From Methanobacteriota archaeon (GTDB lineage: Archaea; Thermoplasmatota; Poseidoniia; Poseidoniales; Poseidoniaceae), in assembly GCA_018691345.1 (NCBI GenBank), contig JABGTJ010000079.1, positions 1-47,104 on the forward strand: DNA of 47,104 bases, given 5' to 3'. Shown here in pieces: positions 33,721 through 42,896 of this stretch. The notes under the pieces are model-generated. The model did not search any database, was not told the DNA's origin, and saw only the letters and a program-made list of their open reading frames with translations. Within the stretch, counting starts at the first letter, position 1, and each line of letters opens with the position of its first letter. The translations under genes and the position numbers were made by a program.

Positions 33721-35234
33721 CAAGGATACCTCCTGTTCAAGGTAGCAAACGGGCTAACGGGACCGGAGGGCCCGTCTGAACCGTTCGAAGAAGGAGTATT
33801 GCGACGGTGTAAACCTGCACTTTCGCCAACTGCAGCAGCCATGAGTGCGGCGTCTTCGATATGCAGTGGGACGGATGGTGACCAGCCTTGAGGCCACAAT
33901 CGATCAATCATGGTGGTATCTGTCGTACCATCGATCACATCGGGGACATCGCATAATTCACGTAAAAACCGTAAATTTGTCGTTGTTCCAAGAACGACGA
34001 ATTCATCCAATGAGCGGCGCATCCGCTGCAGTGCTTCTTCACGTGAAGGAGCCCAAACAATCAGTTTTGCGAGCATTGGATCGTAATTTGGAGTTACATC
34101 ATCGCCTTGGCGAACACCCGTATCCAAACGAATACCTGGCCCTTCAGGCGGGATGAAAACAGCCAATGGCCCGATTGCAGGAAGGAAGTTGTTTGAAGCA
34201 TCTTCAGCATACAATCGGACTTCAATTGCGTGTCCTCGGATATGCAGTTCACCGCAAGACATTGCATGGCCTGCTGCGATACGGAGTTGTTCACGAACGA
34301 TGTCAACCCCTGTTACCAATTCAGTAACTGGGTGTTCAACTTGTATTCGTGTGTTCATTTCCAAAAAGAAGAACTCTCCATTCGGAGCGAGGAGGAACTC
34401 AACGGTTCCAGCACCCTCGTAATTGACGGCCATTGCTGCAGCAACGGCTGCTTTACCCATCGCTGATCGAATCTCTTCGGTCATCGTTGCGCATGGTGCT
34501 TCTTCGAAGACCTTCTGATGGCGCCGTTGAACACTGCATTCGCGTTCCCCAAGGTGAATGGTGCGCCCATGTCGATCAGCGAGAACTTGGATTTCAACGT
34601 GTTTTGAGCCAGTCAGTAACCGTTCAAGGTAGACTCGACCATCTCCAAAGGCTGCGAGCGCTTCTCGACGGGCGCTACGTGCTGCATCAAGCAGTTCCTC
34701 CGGGTGCTCGACAGCACGCATTCCTTTGCCCCCTCCACCAGATGAAGCCTTGAGTAGAAGAGGATAACCAACACGAGTGCTCGCTTGTTGAATCGCTACA
34801 AGTGCCTCCTCTTCATCCGTTGATTCGATTTCTTCACCTGGAATGACTGGAACGCCAGCACCACGCATTGTAATCCGAGCCGTCATTTTGTCACCCATCT
34901 TTTCAATGGCATTTGCGCTCGGACCAACCCACTGAATTCCGGCAGCCGTTACAGCTCGAGCAAAGTCCGCTCGTTCTGATAGAAAGCCAAAGCCTGGATG
35001 GATGGCATCAGCCCCCGTCTCAGCAGCAATAGCTAAAATTTGGTTTTGGTCGAGGTAAGTTTCTGCAATCGTATCACCATGCAGCAGCACGGATTCATCG
35101 GCAAGTTCGACAAAGAGAGATGCCGTGTCGTTTTCTGCATAAACAGCGACACTTGCAAGTCCGGCCTCAGAGCAAGCACGGAGAATACGACACGCGATTT
35201 CTCCACGATTGGCAACCAAAACTTTGCTGACCAT
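33720..35234 (-). CDS. Biotin carboxylase subunit of methylcrotonyl-CoA-type carboxylase
   Basis: A 504-residue ATP-grasp enzyme that carboxylates the biotin of the carrier protein using ATP and bicarbonate. VLVANRGEIACRI is the N-terminal signature. LLLKASSGGGGKGMRAV is the ATP-binding glycine loop and EMNTRIQVEHPVTE is the catalytic segment. The C-terminal biotin-carboxylase lid domain is complete, with ~50 less conserved residues after it. The longest frame starts at GTG 35243; ATG 35234 gives the family N-terminus. It begins immediately after the hydratase stop. Fused MCC/PCC alpha chains have their carrier in the same chain; here it is the following gene. The partner carboxyltransferase decides the acyl-CoA substrate. 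Confidence 0.93.
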   Translation of the reverse strand: MVSKVLVANRGEIACRILRACSEAGLASVAVYAENDTASLFVELADESVLLHGDTIAETYLDQNQILAIAAETGADAIHPGFGFLSERADFARAVTAAGIQWVGPSANAIEKMGDKMTARITMRGAGVPVIPGEEIESTDEEEALVAIQQASTRVGYPLLLKASSGGGGKGMRAVEHPEELLDAARSARREALAAFGDGRVYLERLLTGSKHVEIQVLADRHGRTIHLGERECSVQRRHQKVFEEAPCATMTEEIRSAMGKAAVAAAMAVNYEGAGTVEFLLAPNGEFFFLEMNTRIQVEHPVTELVTGVDIVREQLRIAAGHAMSCGELHIRGHAIEVRLYAEDASNNFLPAIGPLAVFIPPEGPGIRLDTGVRQGDDVTPNYDPMLAKLIVWAPSREEALQRMRRSLDEFVVLGTTTNLRFLRELCDVPDVIDGTTDTTMIDRLWPQGWSPSVPLHIEDAALMAAAVGESAGLHRRNTPSSNGSDGPSGPVSPFATLNRRYP

Positions 35235-35243
35235 TACGCTCAC

Positions 35244-36101
35244 TCATTCCGTCTTCCAATTCGCTGACCGCTTATCGAGGAAGGAGGAAAGGCCTTCTTG
35301 CCCTTCATTGGAACCTCTCATGCGGCTGGTAAAATCGAGCGTATATTCTCGAAGTTCCTCGTCCGTTCCGTTCCAACGGTCGAACTGAAGGGTGAGTTCC
35401 TTTGCAAGCGTCACTGCTTGTGGGCCTGTGCTGAGAACCTCTACGATGAGATGTTGGACGGAACCAGTAAGTTCGTCAACACCCTCAACAATCGCTTCAA
35501 TGAACCCGGTTCGTAACGCTTCTTCTGCCCCGATACGGCTTGCTTGCATAGCGAGTCTTCGGAAACAGGCTGATCCGAGACGACGGTACACATAGGGTCC
35601 AATCACTGCAGGTAGAATGCCGAGTTTACCTTCTGATAGTGCAATCTTAACGTTCGCTGTTGCGATGACATGGTCTAAGCAAGCAACGAGTCCTGCACCG
35701 CCGCCAAGTGCGACGCCTTGAATGGCACCAATCGTAAAACATGGATGCGACCACAGTCCATTGAAAAGACGGTCTAATCGTTCCGAGTCGATTCGGTTCT
35801 CTTCAGGAGTATTGGCGCCTGCATCTCGCATCATGTTGATGTCGGCACCTGCACAGAAATGCTTCCCGGCACCTGAAAGTACCAGCGTACGCAGGTAAGG
35901 TGTGCCGTTGGAATCCGTCAGAGTACCTCGTTGACCGACGCTCCGTTCTGCTGTCCAATCAAATAATGTACACAATTCTGTAATCATTTGAATATTCAAC
36001 GCATTGAATTTGTCTTCTCGGTCCAATTTAATGTGGCATCCAGAGTTTTCGATAACAATCGACACAAGTTCGGTAGATGGTGGCGTATCCATGAGCGTCA
36101 T
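35244..36101 (-). CDS. 3-methylglutaconyl-CoA hydratase (enoyl-CoA hydratase family)
   Basis: A 285-residue crotonase-fold enzyme. LSGAGKHFCAGADINMM holds the first oxyanion-hole segment and GVALGGGAGL the second. SEGKLGILPAVIGPYVYRR carries the catalytic Glu and closely resembles the LiuC/AUH subgroup, which hydrates 3-methylglutaconyl-CoA to HMG-CoA. The location between the carboxyltransferase and biotin carboxylase genes supports that specificity. GGAG eight bases before ATG 36101 fixes the start. The same frame is open to 36401, but that part lies inside the carboxyltransferase gene and is not coding. A segment of about 20 extra residues, polar and Gly-rich, follows the first helix. Confidence 0.87.
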   Translation of the reverse strand: MTLMDTPPSTELVSIVIENSGCHIKLDREDKFNALNIQMITELCTLFDWTAERSVGQRGTLTDSNGTPYLRTLVLSGAGKHFCAGADINMMRDAGANTPEENRIDSERLDRLFNGLWSHPCFTIGAIQGVALGGGAGLVACLDHVIATANVKIALSEGKLGILPAVIGPYVYRRLGSACFRRLAMQASRIGAEEALRTGFIEAIVEGVDELTGSVQHLIVEVLSTGPQAVTLAKELTLQFDRWNGTDEELREYTLDFTSRMRGSNEGQEGLSSFLDKRSANWKTE

Positions 36102-36144
36102 TCGTAAAACTCCAATTGCATTTTTAATTTTTAAATTGATTAAT

Positions 36145-37755
36145 TCACATTCTAAAGACACCGAAACGGTCGTCAGGGAGAGGGGCGTTGCGAGCCGCGG
36201 CAAGACATAATCCAAGAACATCTCGCGTATCTCTCGGATCAATGATACCATCGTCCCACAATCGTGCAGTCGAATAGTAAGGGCTGCCTTCAGTCTCGTA
36301 CTTCTCAAGGAACGGTGCCCTGAACGCTTCGAGTTCTTCCCCAACCATGGCTGAAAGCCCTTCTCTGGCCCGCTGATCTTGCTTGACCGTAGCGAGCACA
36401 TCGGCAGCTTGCGGACCGCCCATCACAGAGATTCTGCTGTTTGGCCACATGAACAGGAACCGTGGGTCAAAAGCACGACCACACATGCCGTAGTTACCTG
36501 CACCGTGAGATCCACCGATGATAACGGTGAATTTAGGTACATTAACGCATGAAACTGCAGTCACTAACTTAGCACCATCTTTCGCAATTCCACCTGCTTC
36601 GTAGTCCTTACCGACCATGAAGCCGGTGATGTTCTGCAAGAAAATGAGAGGGATACCTCGCTGACCGCACAATTCAACGAAATGTGCACCTTTGAGTGAC
36701 GATTCCGAAAACAGAATGCCGTTGTTAGCAACGATGCCTACTTTGTGACCGTGAATATGAGCGAAGCCGCATATCAGCGTTGTTCCGTACCGGGATTTGA
36801 ATTCATGGAAACGTGAACCATCGACAACACGGCCGATAATTTCCATGATGTCGACGGGCGTTCTGTTGTCGCTTGGAACAAGGCCGAGTAAATCCTCGAC
36901 GTCATGTGCGGGCGCCTCAACGGGGGCACTCGCTGCCGGTGCAAGCGTTCGTGGTCCGAGGTTTTCCACGACGTTTCGAACCATACGCAAGGCTTCCGGC
37001 TCATCTTCAGCGAAGTGGTCTGCAACACCCGATTGTGCCGTGTGAACATCTGCCCCACCAAGTTCTTCTGCTGTTACCTCTTCACCGGTTGCAGCTTTAA
37101 CCAACGGTGGACCAGCAAGGAAAATGGTTCCATTGCCCTTGACGATGATTGATTCATCACTCATTGCCGGAACATAAGCGCCACCAGCAGTGCATGAACC
37201 GAGCACTGCTGCAACTTGCGGAATTTTATCACCCGACATTCGAGCCTGATTGCGGAAGATTCGTCCAAAGTGGCCAATGTCTGGAAAGACTTCATCCTGC
37301 ATAGGTAGGAAAGCACCGCCAGAGTCTACCAAATAGATGCAAGGAAGATGATTCTCATGCGCTACAGTTTGTGCACGGATGTGTTTCTTCACCGTCATTG
37401 GATAGTATGAGCCTCCCTTGACCGTTGCATCGTTGGCAACAAAAAGACATTCTCGGCCGTGGACCATACCAATGCCTGTCACGATTCCTGCCGAGTGAGC
37501 TTTTCCATCGTACAGGTCGAATGCAGCAAGGGGAGATAACTCGAGGAATGCTGTACCAGGGTCAATGATGCGTTCGATTCGCTCTCGAGCAAGCATCTTG
37601 TTGCGACTGCGATGACGTTCAACGTATTTACCACCACCACCGTTCGATGCAATGGCAAGTCGTTCTTGTAGAGTTTCAATTAAAGCAAGATTGAACGCTT
37701 TACGTTCTCCAAACTCTGGGTCACTTCGATTCACACGGGTAGGTAATCGGTCCAT
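36145..37755 (-). CDS. Methylcrotonyl-CoA carboxylase, carboxyltransferase (beta) subunit
   Basis: A 536-residue carboxyltransferase that moves CO2 from biotin to an acyl-Co[34 protein letters not shown] and [16 protein letters not shown] segments match the MCC beta/geranyl-CoA carboxylase subgroup, not propionyl-CoA carboxylase. The C-terminal half keeps [11 protein letters not shown] and [16 protein letters not shown]. It converts 3-methylcrotonyl-CoA, from leucine, to 3-methylglutaconyl-CoA. GAGGGG lies six bases before ATG 37755, better than GTG 37761. It is the first gene of a four-gene operon with hydratase, biotin carboxylase and carrier. The low-GC gap after it (36102-36144) carries no gene. 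Confidence 0.92.
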   Translation of the reverse strand: MDRLPTRVNRSDPEFGERKAFNLALIETLQERLAIASNGGGGKYVERHRSRNKMLARERIERIIDPGTAFLELSPLAAFDLYDGKAHSAGIVTGIGMVHGRECLFVANDATVKGGSYYPMTVKKHIRAQTVAHENHLPCIYLVDSGGAFLPMQDEVFPDIGHFGRIFRNQARMSGDKIPQVAAVLGSCTAGGAYVPAMSDESIIVKGNGTIFLAGPPLVKAATGEEVTAEELGGADVHTAQSGVADHFAEDEPEALRMVRNVVENLGPRTLAPAASAPVEAPAHDVEDLLGLVPSDNRTPVDIMEIIGRVVDGSRFHEFKSRYGTTLICGFAHIHGHKVGIVANNGILFSESSLKGAHFVELCGQRGIPLIFLQNITGFMVGKDYEAGGIAKDGAKLVTAVSCVNVPKFTVIIGGSHGAGNYGMCGRAFDPRFLFMWPNSRISVMGGPQAADVLATVKQDQRAREGLSAMVGEELEAFRAPFLEKYETEGSPYYSTARLWDDGIIDPRDTRDVLGLCLAAARNAPLPDDRFGVFRM

Positions 37756-37829
37756 CTTCACCCCTCAAACCAAGGGAGGTGGATGCCGTCTTTAACACTA
37801 TTACAGCCAATGTACCGGATGGTTCGGAA

Positions 37830-39218
37830 TCAAACACCGAGCATCAAGCGCCCAATGTCCCGTAATCCAGGTGCCAATCCAACAATGAGTACGGCTAAAA
37901 CGATGAGAATGCGTATGTGACGTTGCCTCTTCTCGACTTTCATTTCAATGAACATCATTGTAATAGCGGCAATGAGCACGGCTTTAACGAGAACAAACAG
38001 CCAAGCACCTTCGCCAAAATTAATTCCAAGCATGCTGTTGATTTCTCCACCGTAAACAATCACTTGGTTACTAACCACGTGCTTTTCACCGTAGCCGAAG
38101 AAGTCGATTCCGACCATGGTTGCAAATCCATCACAGAGTTGCCCGAAGACCATTGCCAAAACCATTGGGCTAGCAAGTAAGGCGCGGCGAGAGAGCATTT
38201 CCACAGGGTGGTTCTCAATTCCGTCTCCATAATCTTCCCATGATTTGATGCGAATACGGTCTGGCAAAACACCTGCCTCATACCCTGTAAGTTTCATTTG
38301 TAGTGCGTCATCCCTACCGAAACGGTACATTGCATAGCAGACGATTCCCGGAATTCCGAGAACGACCAAAAGCGGCCACCATTCAATGGATTCAGAAACG
38401 CGAGAACTCTCCTGCGCCCATGGAGTCGAGAGGAACTGAAACCAATGAAAGAGTCCGAGCGTGCTAGCAGCACTACCAAAAGACAGCAGTCCTCGAGTTA
38501 TTGCTGGCCAACCGCGAGTTTTGATGAGGATTGAATACAACACGGCATATGAAGCAAAAACCCCCAACCATACCCAAAGCATCCCCATTGAGTCATGGTT
38601 TGAATAGGCTGGTTGGTACAAGAAGCTCCAATGGAAAAACAATGCAATTGAGAGGATAGGAATCATTGAACGGCGAATCTTGTTTTCAGATTTGTCGGTA
38701 TGAACATCTTCCCATTGAGAAGCCACGTAGTGTGAGACTGCAGCGATAAGGACCAACCAGGCCGCCAAGTGAAGGTGAATGATTGGCGATATGAAAAGCC
38801 AATCCATCTGCGAACTAAAGAAATCAGCATCTTCAAGGACGCGCAGAACCGGTGCAAGGCAAACCCAAGCCAGTAAAGCGATGAGCATTCGGTTATCTGC
38901 TGGCACGTTCATTTTACGAAACACTGCCTGGAGAACAACCACACTTCCAAGCATGCTGAACGTGTAAAGAAGCGTGTTCATGGGGTTGTAATCAGCGTCA
39001 CCTGCAGAACCTGCATCTTCCATGATTGGATCCCAGACGACCGGTTTGAGGCCATCGGTCCAGATGACGTCGTTCGCTACAAAGAAACCAACAAACACGG
39101 CTCCAAAGGTCAACAAAGTAAGCCACAGTGCTGTTTTTTCGAGAGGTGAGTACTCTTCGCAAGGAAGTGCAGGGTCATCACCAACGATTTGTTCCTCAAG
39201 TTCTTTGAGACTTGACAT
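37830..39218 (-). CDS. DUF63 family integral membrane protein
   Basis: A 462-residue protein with about ten membrane helices. The DUF63 family is widespread in archaea, mainly Euryarchaeota, and its function is unknown. Family-typical features are NPMNTLLYTFSMLGSVVV near the N-terminus, the acidic helix APVLRVLEDADFF and FISPIIHLHLA. It is preceded by a GTG at 39227; ATG 39218 is taken as start, without a convincing SD. The protein is longer than many relatives because of loops between helices. The neighbouring genes on the same strand (FKBP, CcmF) are 80 bases and more away and may be separate units. Confidence 0.82.
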   Translation of the reverse strand: MSSLKELEEQIVGDDPALPCEEYSPLEKTALWLTLLTFGAVFVGFFVANDVIWTDGLKPVVWDPIMEDAGSAGDADYNPMNTLLYTFSMLGSVVVLQAVFRKMNVPADNRMLIALLAWVCLAPVLRVLEDADFFSSQMDWLFISPIIHLHLAAWLVLIAAVSHYVASQWEDVHTDKSENKIRRSMIPILSIALFFHWSFLYQPAYSNHDSMGMLWVWLGVFASYAVLYSILIKTRGWPAITRGLLSFGSAASTLGLFHWFQFLSTPWAQESSRVSESIEWWPLLVVLGIPGIVCYAMYRFGRDDALQMKLTGYEAGVLPDRIRIKSWEDYGDGIENHPVEMLSRRALLASPMVLAMVFGQLCDGFATMVGIDFFGYGEKHVVSNQVIVYGGEINSMLGINFGEGAWLFVLVKAVLIAAITMMFIEMKVEKRQRHIRILIVLAVLIVGLAPGLRDIGRLMLGV

Positions 39219-39297
39219 GGCTATCACTGTTCGTGCCTGTAGGCTCTCATCAATATCCTTTCGGGACAGTTGATTAAGAATCCTTCAATCGCTGAGT

Positions 39298-40137
39298 TCA
39301 CTCTTCTTCTTCGGAAAGGCGAGCAACCAAGTCTGCCTTCTTTCCGCCGACTGGAAGTCCCGCTGCCTTACATCGCTCTTTGAGTTGAGCGACAGAAAGG
39401 GATGAGAGGTCTTCGCCATCGTCTTGAGCGTCTTCGTCTTCAGATTCTTCGACTCCAAATCCACGAGGTTCATGGACTTCAATGAATGAAACCTTACCGC
39501 ATTCAACTGCATCTCGAATGGTTGTGACCAATCGGAACTTGAGCATGGCTGCATTGGTATCAAACAGCATGGTTTGCGGTAGAACAATAGACAAATCGTC
39601 GCCAGAAAAACTGACTTCGAAGCCCGAGTGGCCAGTGTTTGCTTGCAGGAGGGCAGTGACTTGGTCTTCCTTTCCTTCGACAACATCAACGACGTTGAAC
39701 GAGTACTTGAGAGACTTCCCAGCCATTGGATGGTTGTAGTCGATACGAGCTCGACCTGCTGCGAGGTAGGAGAGTTGACCTTGGCGACCGTTGATGGTCA
39801 CTGGTGCTCCGATGTAGAGTGCGTTTGGGTCTTGTACTGCACGGATGAGCTTGTCGATACTGATGGTTTCGACTTGTTCTGCGGCCTTTTCTCCGTATGC
39901 GTCTGCAGGAGCGATTACGACTTCAGTTTCCTTTCCTTTCTTTGCTCCAGCAAGTGCTTCTTCAAATCCAGGGATAAGTTGACCACCGCCAACGATACAG
40001 ACCATTGGTTCGTAGGTGCGGCTCTCTTGATGAGCATCGTGTTCTTTTGCGACTGCTTCACGGGTGGTCTCGATGAGATCGCCTGTTTCATTGTTGTAAA
40101 GTTCATAATCAACGTGGACAATAGTTCCGTCTTCCAT
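39298..40137 (-). CDS. FKBP-type peptidyl-prolyl isomerase with C-terminal SAP domain
   Basis: A 279-residue protein. Residues 1-165 are a SlyD/FkpA-like FKBP with an inserted flap domain. GGGQLIPGFEEALAGAKKG and ARIDYNHPMAGKSLKYSF are the isomerase and flap signatures. It speeds proline isomerisation and acts as a folding helper. Residues 170-235 form an alpha-beta region ending in an acidic linker. The last ~35 residues, LSVAQLKERCKAAGLP and GKKADLVARL, form a SAP motif, normally used to bind DNA, RNA or other protein parts. A tidy SD (GGGAGG) precedes the ATG by seven bases. Confidence 0.85.
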   Translation of the reverse strand: MEDGTIVHVDYELYNNETGDLIETTREAVAKEHDAHQESRTYEPMVCIVGGGQLIPGFEEALAGAKKGKETEVVIAPADAYGEKAAEQVETISIDKLIRAVQDPNALYIGAPVTINGRQGQLSYLAAGRARIDYNHPMAGKSLKYSFNVVDVVEGKEDQVTALLQANTGHSGFEVSFSGDDLSIVLPQTMLFDTNAAMLKFRLVTTIRDAVECGKVSFIEVHEPRGFGVEESEDEDAQDDGEDLSSLSVAQLKERCKAAGLPVGGKKADLVARLSEEEE

Positions 40138-40140
40138 AGT

Positions 40141-40180
40141 ATTACCTCCCTTTCGGGTAGTCCGGCGACCGTCGCCCCCT
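40141..40180 (-). promoter_or_regulatory. Leader hairpins of the FKBP gene
   Basis: On the minus strand the leader holds GGCGACGGTCGCC (40164-40176), a 5-bp stem with a CGG loop. Then CCC-GAAA-GGG follows, whose GGG is part of the SD GGGAGG. Such a GNRA-capped stem could modulate access to the SD. It is short and needs testing. Confidence 0.35.
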
Positions 40181-40207
40181 TGATAATTGCATTGGCGGAG
40201 GTGTTGT

Positions 40208-42835
40208 TCACTCTTCCTGGTCTGAGACGAGTTTGTACCGACTCAGTCCACCGTTTTTACTGATATCTCCCAAAACAATCATTCCCATCCCAAACAGCAT
40301 CGTGGTCCAGCCGAGCCATACCAAATGAGATGCTGGTAAATCATAAACGGTAACCCGTACAAGTTCAATAGAATCAGAACCGTTTTGAGCGGTTTGCTGC
40401 ATCAAACCGTTGGCTTGACTACCATCGAAAATGAACACAATATCACCGCTCCAACGCGATAACGTATCCACTTCAGAACGTGACCTTGATTGTAAAACAA
40501 ACCCGGAGTCCGTCGTTGTGTCAAACCTCATCATACCGGGTTCAACCGAACCGATTTGTTCCCCGACCTCTCCGTTTTCAAGTTCGTAAACATCAATTTG
40601 AATTCCAACATACCCATCTCCAACCTCAAGGTCTTCAGATGTCAATCGTAATCCGGTGAATTCGTAGCCATAATCGCCGTGAATGACCGTTTCACCCTTT
40701 ACCAAAGTAACACGATGGCTTGCATCACCTCGGTCGACCAGAACGGTCGTGTAGACGTGGCCTACAAGGAGCAGAAGAAGACCAAGATGTACCACATGAG
40801 CACCGAGCGGGATTCTGCGCCACCAAGGCTCTCGTGAACGCTTAATACCCTGAGTCACAATGACTTCTTTCGCCATGGGGACGATGACGAGGAGAACAAT
40901 TGGCAAAGTAAGCCATGCAAGGACTCCTCGAACAACAAGCGAAGACATCGCCGTACTGGAATCCATGCCAAACGCAGTAGGTTGCCACAAAGCAAGAACC
41001 ACTGAGAGCACCAAAGTAGCCATCAAAAGCAGAGCATTTCGACGAGCTTCATGTTGGCGGTTGGTGTACAAAAACATCGCACCTGCGATGGCCATGATGA
41101 ACGGAGTGCCATACAATTCATGACCTTCAAAATTAATTGAATCAATACTTGAAAGAAGCAATACTAAGGTGAGTATGAGGTAGGTTCCGACGACCAAGAC
41201 CGATGACCACAGCGCTATCTTTTGCTGGCTCTTCCGGTCGAAAAAGGAGAACTTAGAACTCTGCTCTTTCTCGGGCGCAACCAGCCAAGGAAGGATGAAG
41301 AAGAGCATAATGAGGGCCGCAGGGAATACTTCGATCATCCCCGACCATGCACCTGCAAGACCGAGGGCTACGCCGGCAGAACCGACTGCCCATTCCTTCG
41401 TGGCGTCTTCTGAATAAAACAGCGGAGCAAAGAGCAACATGAAAAAGGTGGTAAAGAGATAGTTGTCAGTGGAAGAGAAAACCAGCAGTGAAATACCAAT
41501 CAATAGGGGGAATTGGAGAAAGGAGCGGTCGCTATCTTTGCCTGAAAAAAGTCCAGAATAACTCCACCCTTCATCAGAAGGCGTGAAAGGAGAAGATGAA
41601 CTCAATGTTTCGATCGCTAAGGGAGCCAAGATTATGGAAGCAAAGACTACGCTTGGAAGGTATGCGTAAAGTGTGGTATCGAAAGACGAAGAGCAGGTGG
41701 AGAGGAGTTCAGAGTCGCAGGATAGTTCGATGTATGTGCGTAATGCAAGCGCACTCAAGACGCCGGTAAACGGTAAAGCGAAGAGCCATTGTGAACGAGA
41801 AGACGGTTTCAATTCAAGCGATGGACGCCGTTGCAGTTGAAGCCAAAAGCCCATGAACAGTAAGAGGACAATCAAGTACGTCATGACCTCGACACCAGCA
41901 GTAGAATCGCTTTTGAGTATCAGCATACGAGAAAAGGCATCGGTTGGTGCAGTTCCTTCAGAATTGGTTACGAAGGTATGCACTGAAGATGCCCATACAC
42001 CTCCAGCACGGGTCACCAGTGTAGCGAACAATGCAAGTCCACCCGCTGCTAATCCGGCTCCAATCCAAGTCGTATCGGATGTCTTGCCCGGACGGGTCCT
42101 CAAGTGAGACATCAGAACGAGTGCTAACCAAGGCAACAGCGATCCTGTCTCGACAGGGTCCCAAGCCCAGTACCCACCCCAATCGAGAATGAGATATGCC
42201 CACAAACCACCCAACCCAATGCCGAGAGTAGAGACAAACAAACCTGGACGAACAATGTGCAGCATACGTTGTTGGATGCCAGAAGGATTACCAAACATCG
42301 ATGAGAGCGCTACTGCACTGATGTGTAAGCACAGCGAATAAGCAAGGAAAATCAGAGGCGGGTGAATCACCATGAGGTCGGTCTGAAGAAGTTCGTTCAG
42401 TCCTTGACCCATACCGTTGCCTGTATTTGCCTTGAACGGGTCTAAATTCCAAGCTAAGAGCAACAAAAGGAGATTGAAGCCGTACACGAAGCGAAGTCGA
42501 GTAGCATGGGTAAACTCATTGCTTTCGCCTGGCATTCGTCCGCGCCAAACATAGGCCAAAGCAGTCATCCACATCACCCATAGGAGGAGGGGTCCTTCTC
42601 GGGCAGCCCATGTTGCAGCAAACCGGTACTTGAGCGGAAGGGCTTCACCTCCATACGAAACCACATGAGCGTACGAGGTATCGTTGACAAGGAAGCGGCT
42701 AGCCAATGCAAAGAAGGGCAGTGCCATCAAAAAATGGCAAGCCAACGAGCCTGCTTTGGATTGTTGATGCAGGAATGGACGCAACAACAACGTTGCAGCT
42801 GCCAGCAAAGCCAGCCACATTGTCACACCCCACAT
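40208..42835 (-). CDS. ccmF: Cytochrome c heme lyase subunit CcmF
   Basis: An 875-residue polytopic membrane protein of the System I cytochrome c maturation pathway. GGYWAWDPVETGSLLPW is the WWD domain that binds heme next to the apocytochrome. Around it, DLMVIHPPLIFLAYS and later His residues supply the heme ligands. Roughly 14-15 helices are visible. Before the last helix is a soluble C-terminal domain, from LVKGETVIHGDYGYEF to DLPASHLVWLGW. E. coli CcmF is about 647 residues, so extra length lies in the loops. An internal ATG at 42820 behind GGGGTG may be the true start. The other ccm genes are not in this window. It implies c-type cytochromes in this archaeon. Confidence 0.92.
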   Translation of the reverse strand: MWGVTMWLALLAAATLLLRPFLHQQSKAGSLACHFLMALPFFALASRFLVNDTSYAHVVSYGGEALPLKYRFAATWAAREGPLLLWVMWMTALAYVWRGRMPGESNEFTHATRLRFVYGFNLLLLLLAWNLDPFKANTGNGMGQGLNELLQTDLMVIHPPLIFLAYSLCLHISAVALSSMFGNPSGIQQRMLHIVRPGLFVSTLGIGLGGLWAYLILDWGGYWAWDPVETGSLLPWLALVLMSHLRTRPGKTSDTTWIGAGLAAGGLALFATLVTRAGGVWASSVHTFVTNSEGTAPTDAFSRMLILKSDSTAGVEVMTYLIVLLLFMGFWLQLQRRPSLELKPSSRSQWLFALPFTGVLSALALRTYIELSCDSELLSTCSSSFDTTLYAYLPSVVFASIILAPLAIETLSSSSPFTPSDEGWSYSGLFSGKDSDRSFLQFPLLIGISLLVFSSTDNYLFTTFFMLLFAPLFYSEDATKEWAVGSAGVALGLAGAWSGMIEVFPAALIMLFFILPWLVAPEKEQSSKFSFFDRKSQQKIALWSSVLVVGTYLILTLVLLLSSIDSINFEGHELYGTPFIMAIAGAMFLYTNRQHEARRNALLLMATLVLSVVLALWQPTAFGMDSSTAMSSLVVRGVLAWLTLPIVLLVIVPMAKEVIVTQGIKRSREPWWRRIPLGAHVVHLGLLLLLVGHVYTTVLVDRGDASHRVTLVKGETVIHGDYGYEFTGLRLTSEDLEVGDGYVGIQIDVYELENGEVGEQIGSVEPGMMRFDTTTDSGFVLQSRSRSEVDTLSRWSGDIVFIFDGSQANGLMQQTAQNGSDSIELVRVTVYDLPASHLVWLGWTTMLFGMGMIVLGDISKNGGLSRYKLVSDQEE

Positions 42836-42852
42836 GCATCTTGGTCATGACG

Positions 42853-42865
42853 CTCCTTCAAGGAG
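42853..42865 (-). repeat. CTCCTTGAAGGAG palindrome before ccmF
   Basis: A 13-base interrupted palindrome, CTCCTT-G-AAGGAG on the minus strand, is 18 bases upstream of the ccmF ATG. Its AAGGAG half resembles an SD, but is badly placed for ccmF, being close to an out-of-frame ATG at 42848. It could be a small operator or chance. Confidence 0.3.
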
Positions 42866-42896
42866 GTTGCGCGATGGTTCTATGTCTGGACGAACA

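Noticed and set aside
33720..33735. Frameshift between biotin carboxylase and carrier.
   Set aside because: The AGGAGG and TGATG arrangement is a normal coupled start, and both proteins are complete.
36102..36401. A 100-residue N-terminal extension of the hydratase.
   Set aside because: Most of it lies in another frame of the carboxyltransferase gene. ATG 36101 has a good SD and matches the family start.
39628..40263. Plus-strand frame of 211 codons opposite the FKBP gene.
   Set aside because: Unusual Cys- and Phe-rich composition of an antisense shadow, and it spans the FKBP leader and the ccmF end.
42702..42848. A 48-codon frame starting four bases after AAGGAG, overlapping the start of ccmF.
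   Set aside because: It lies wholly within a conserved gene apart from its first codons and has no features; the SD-like site is part of a small palindrome.
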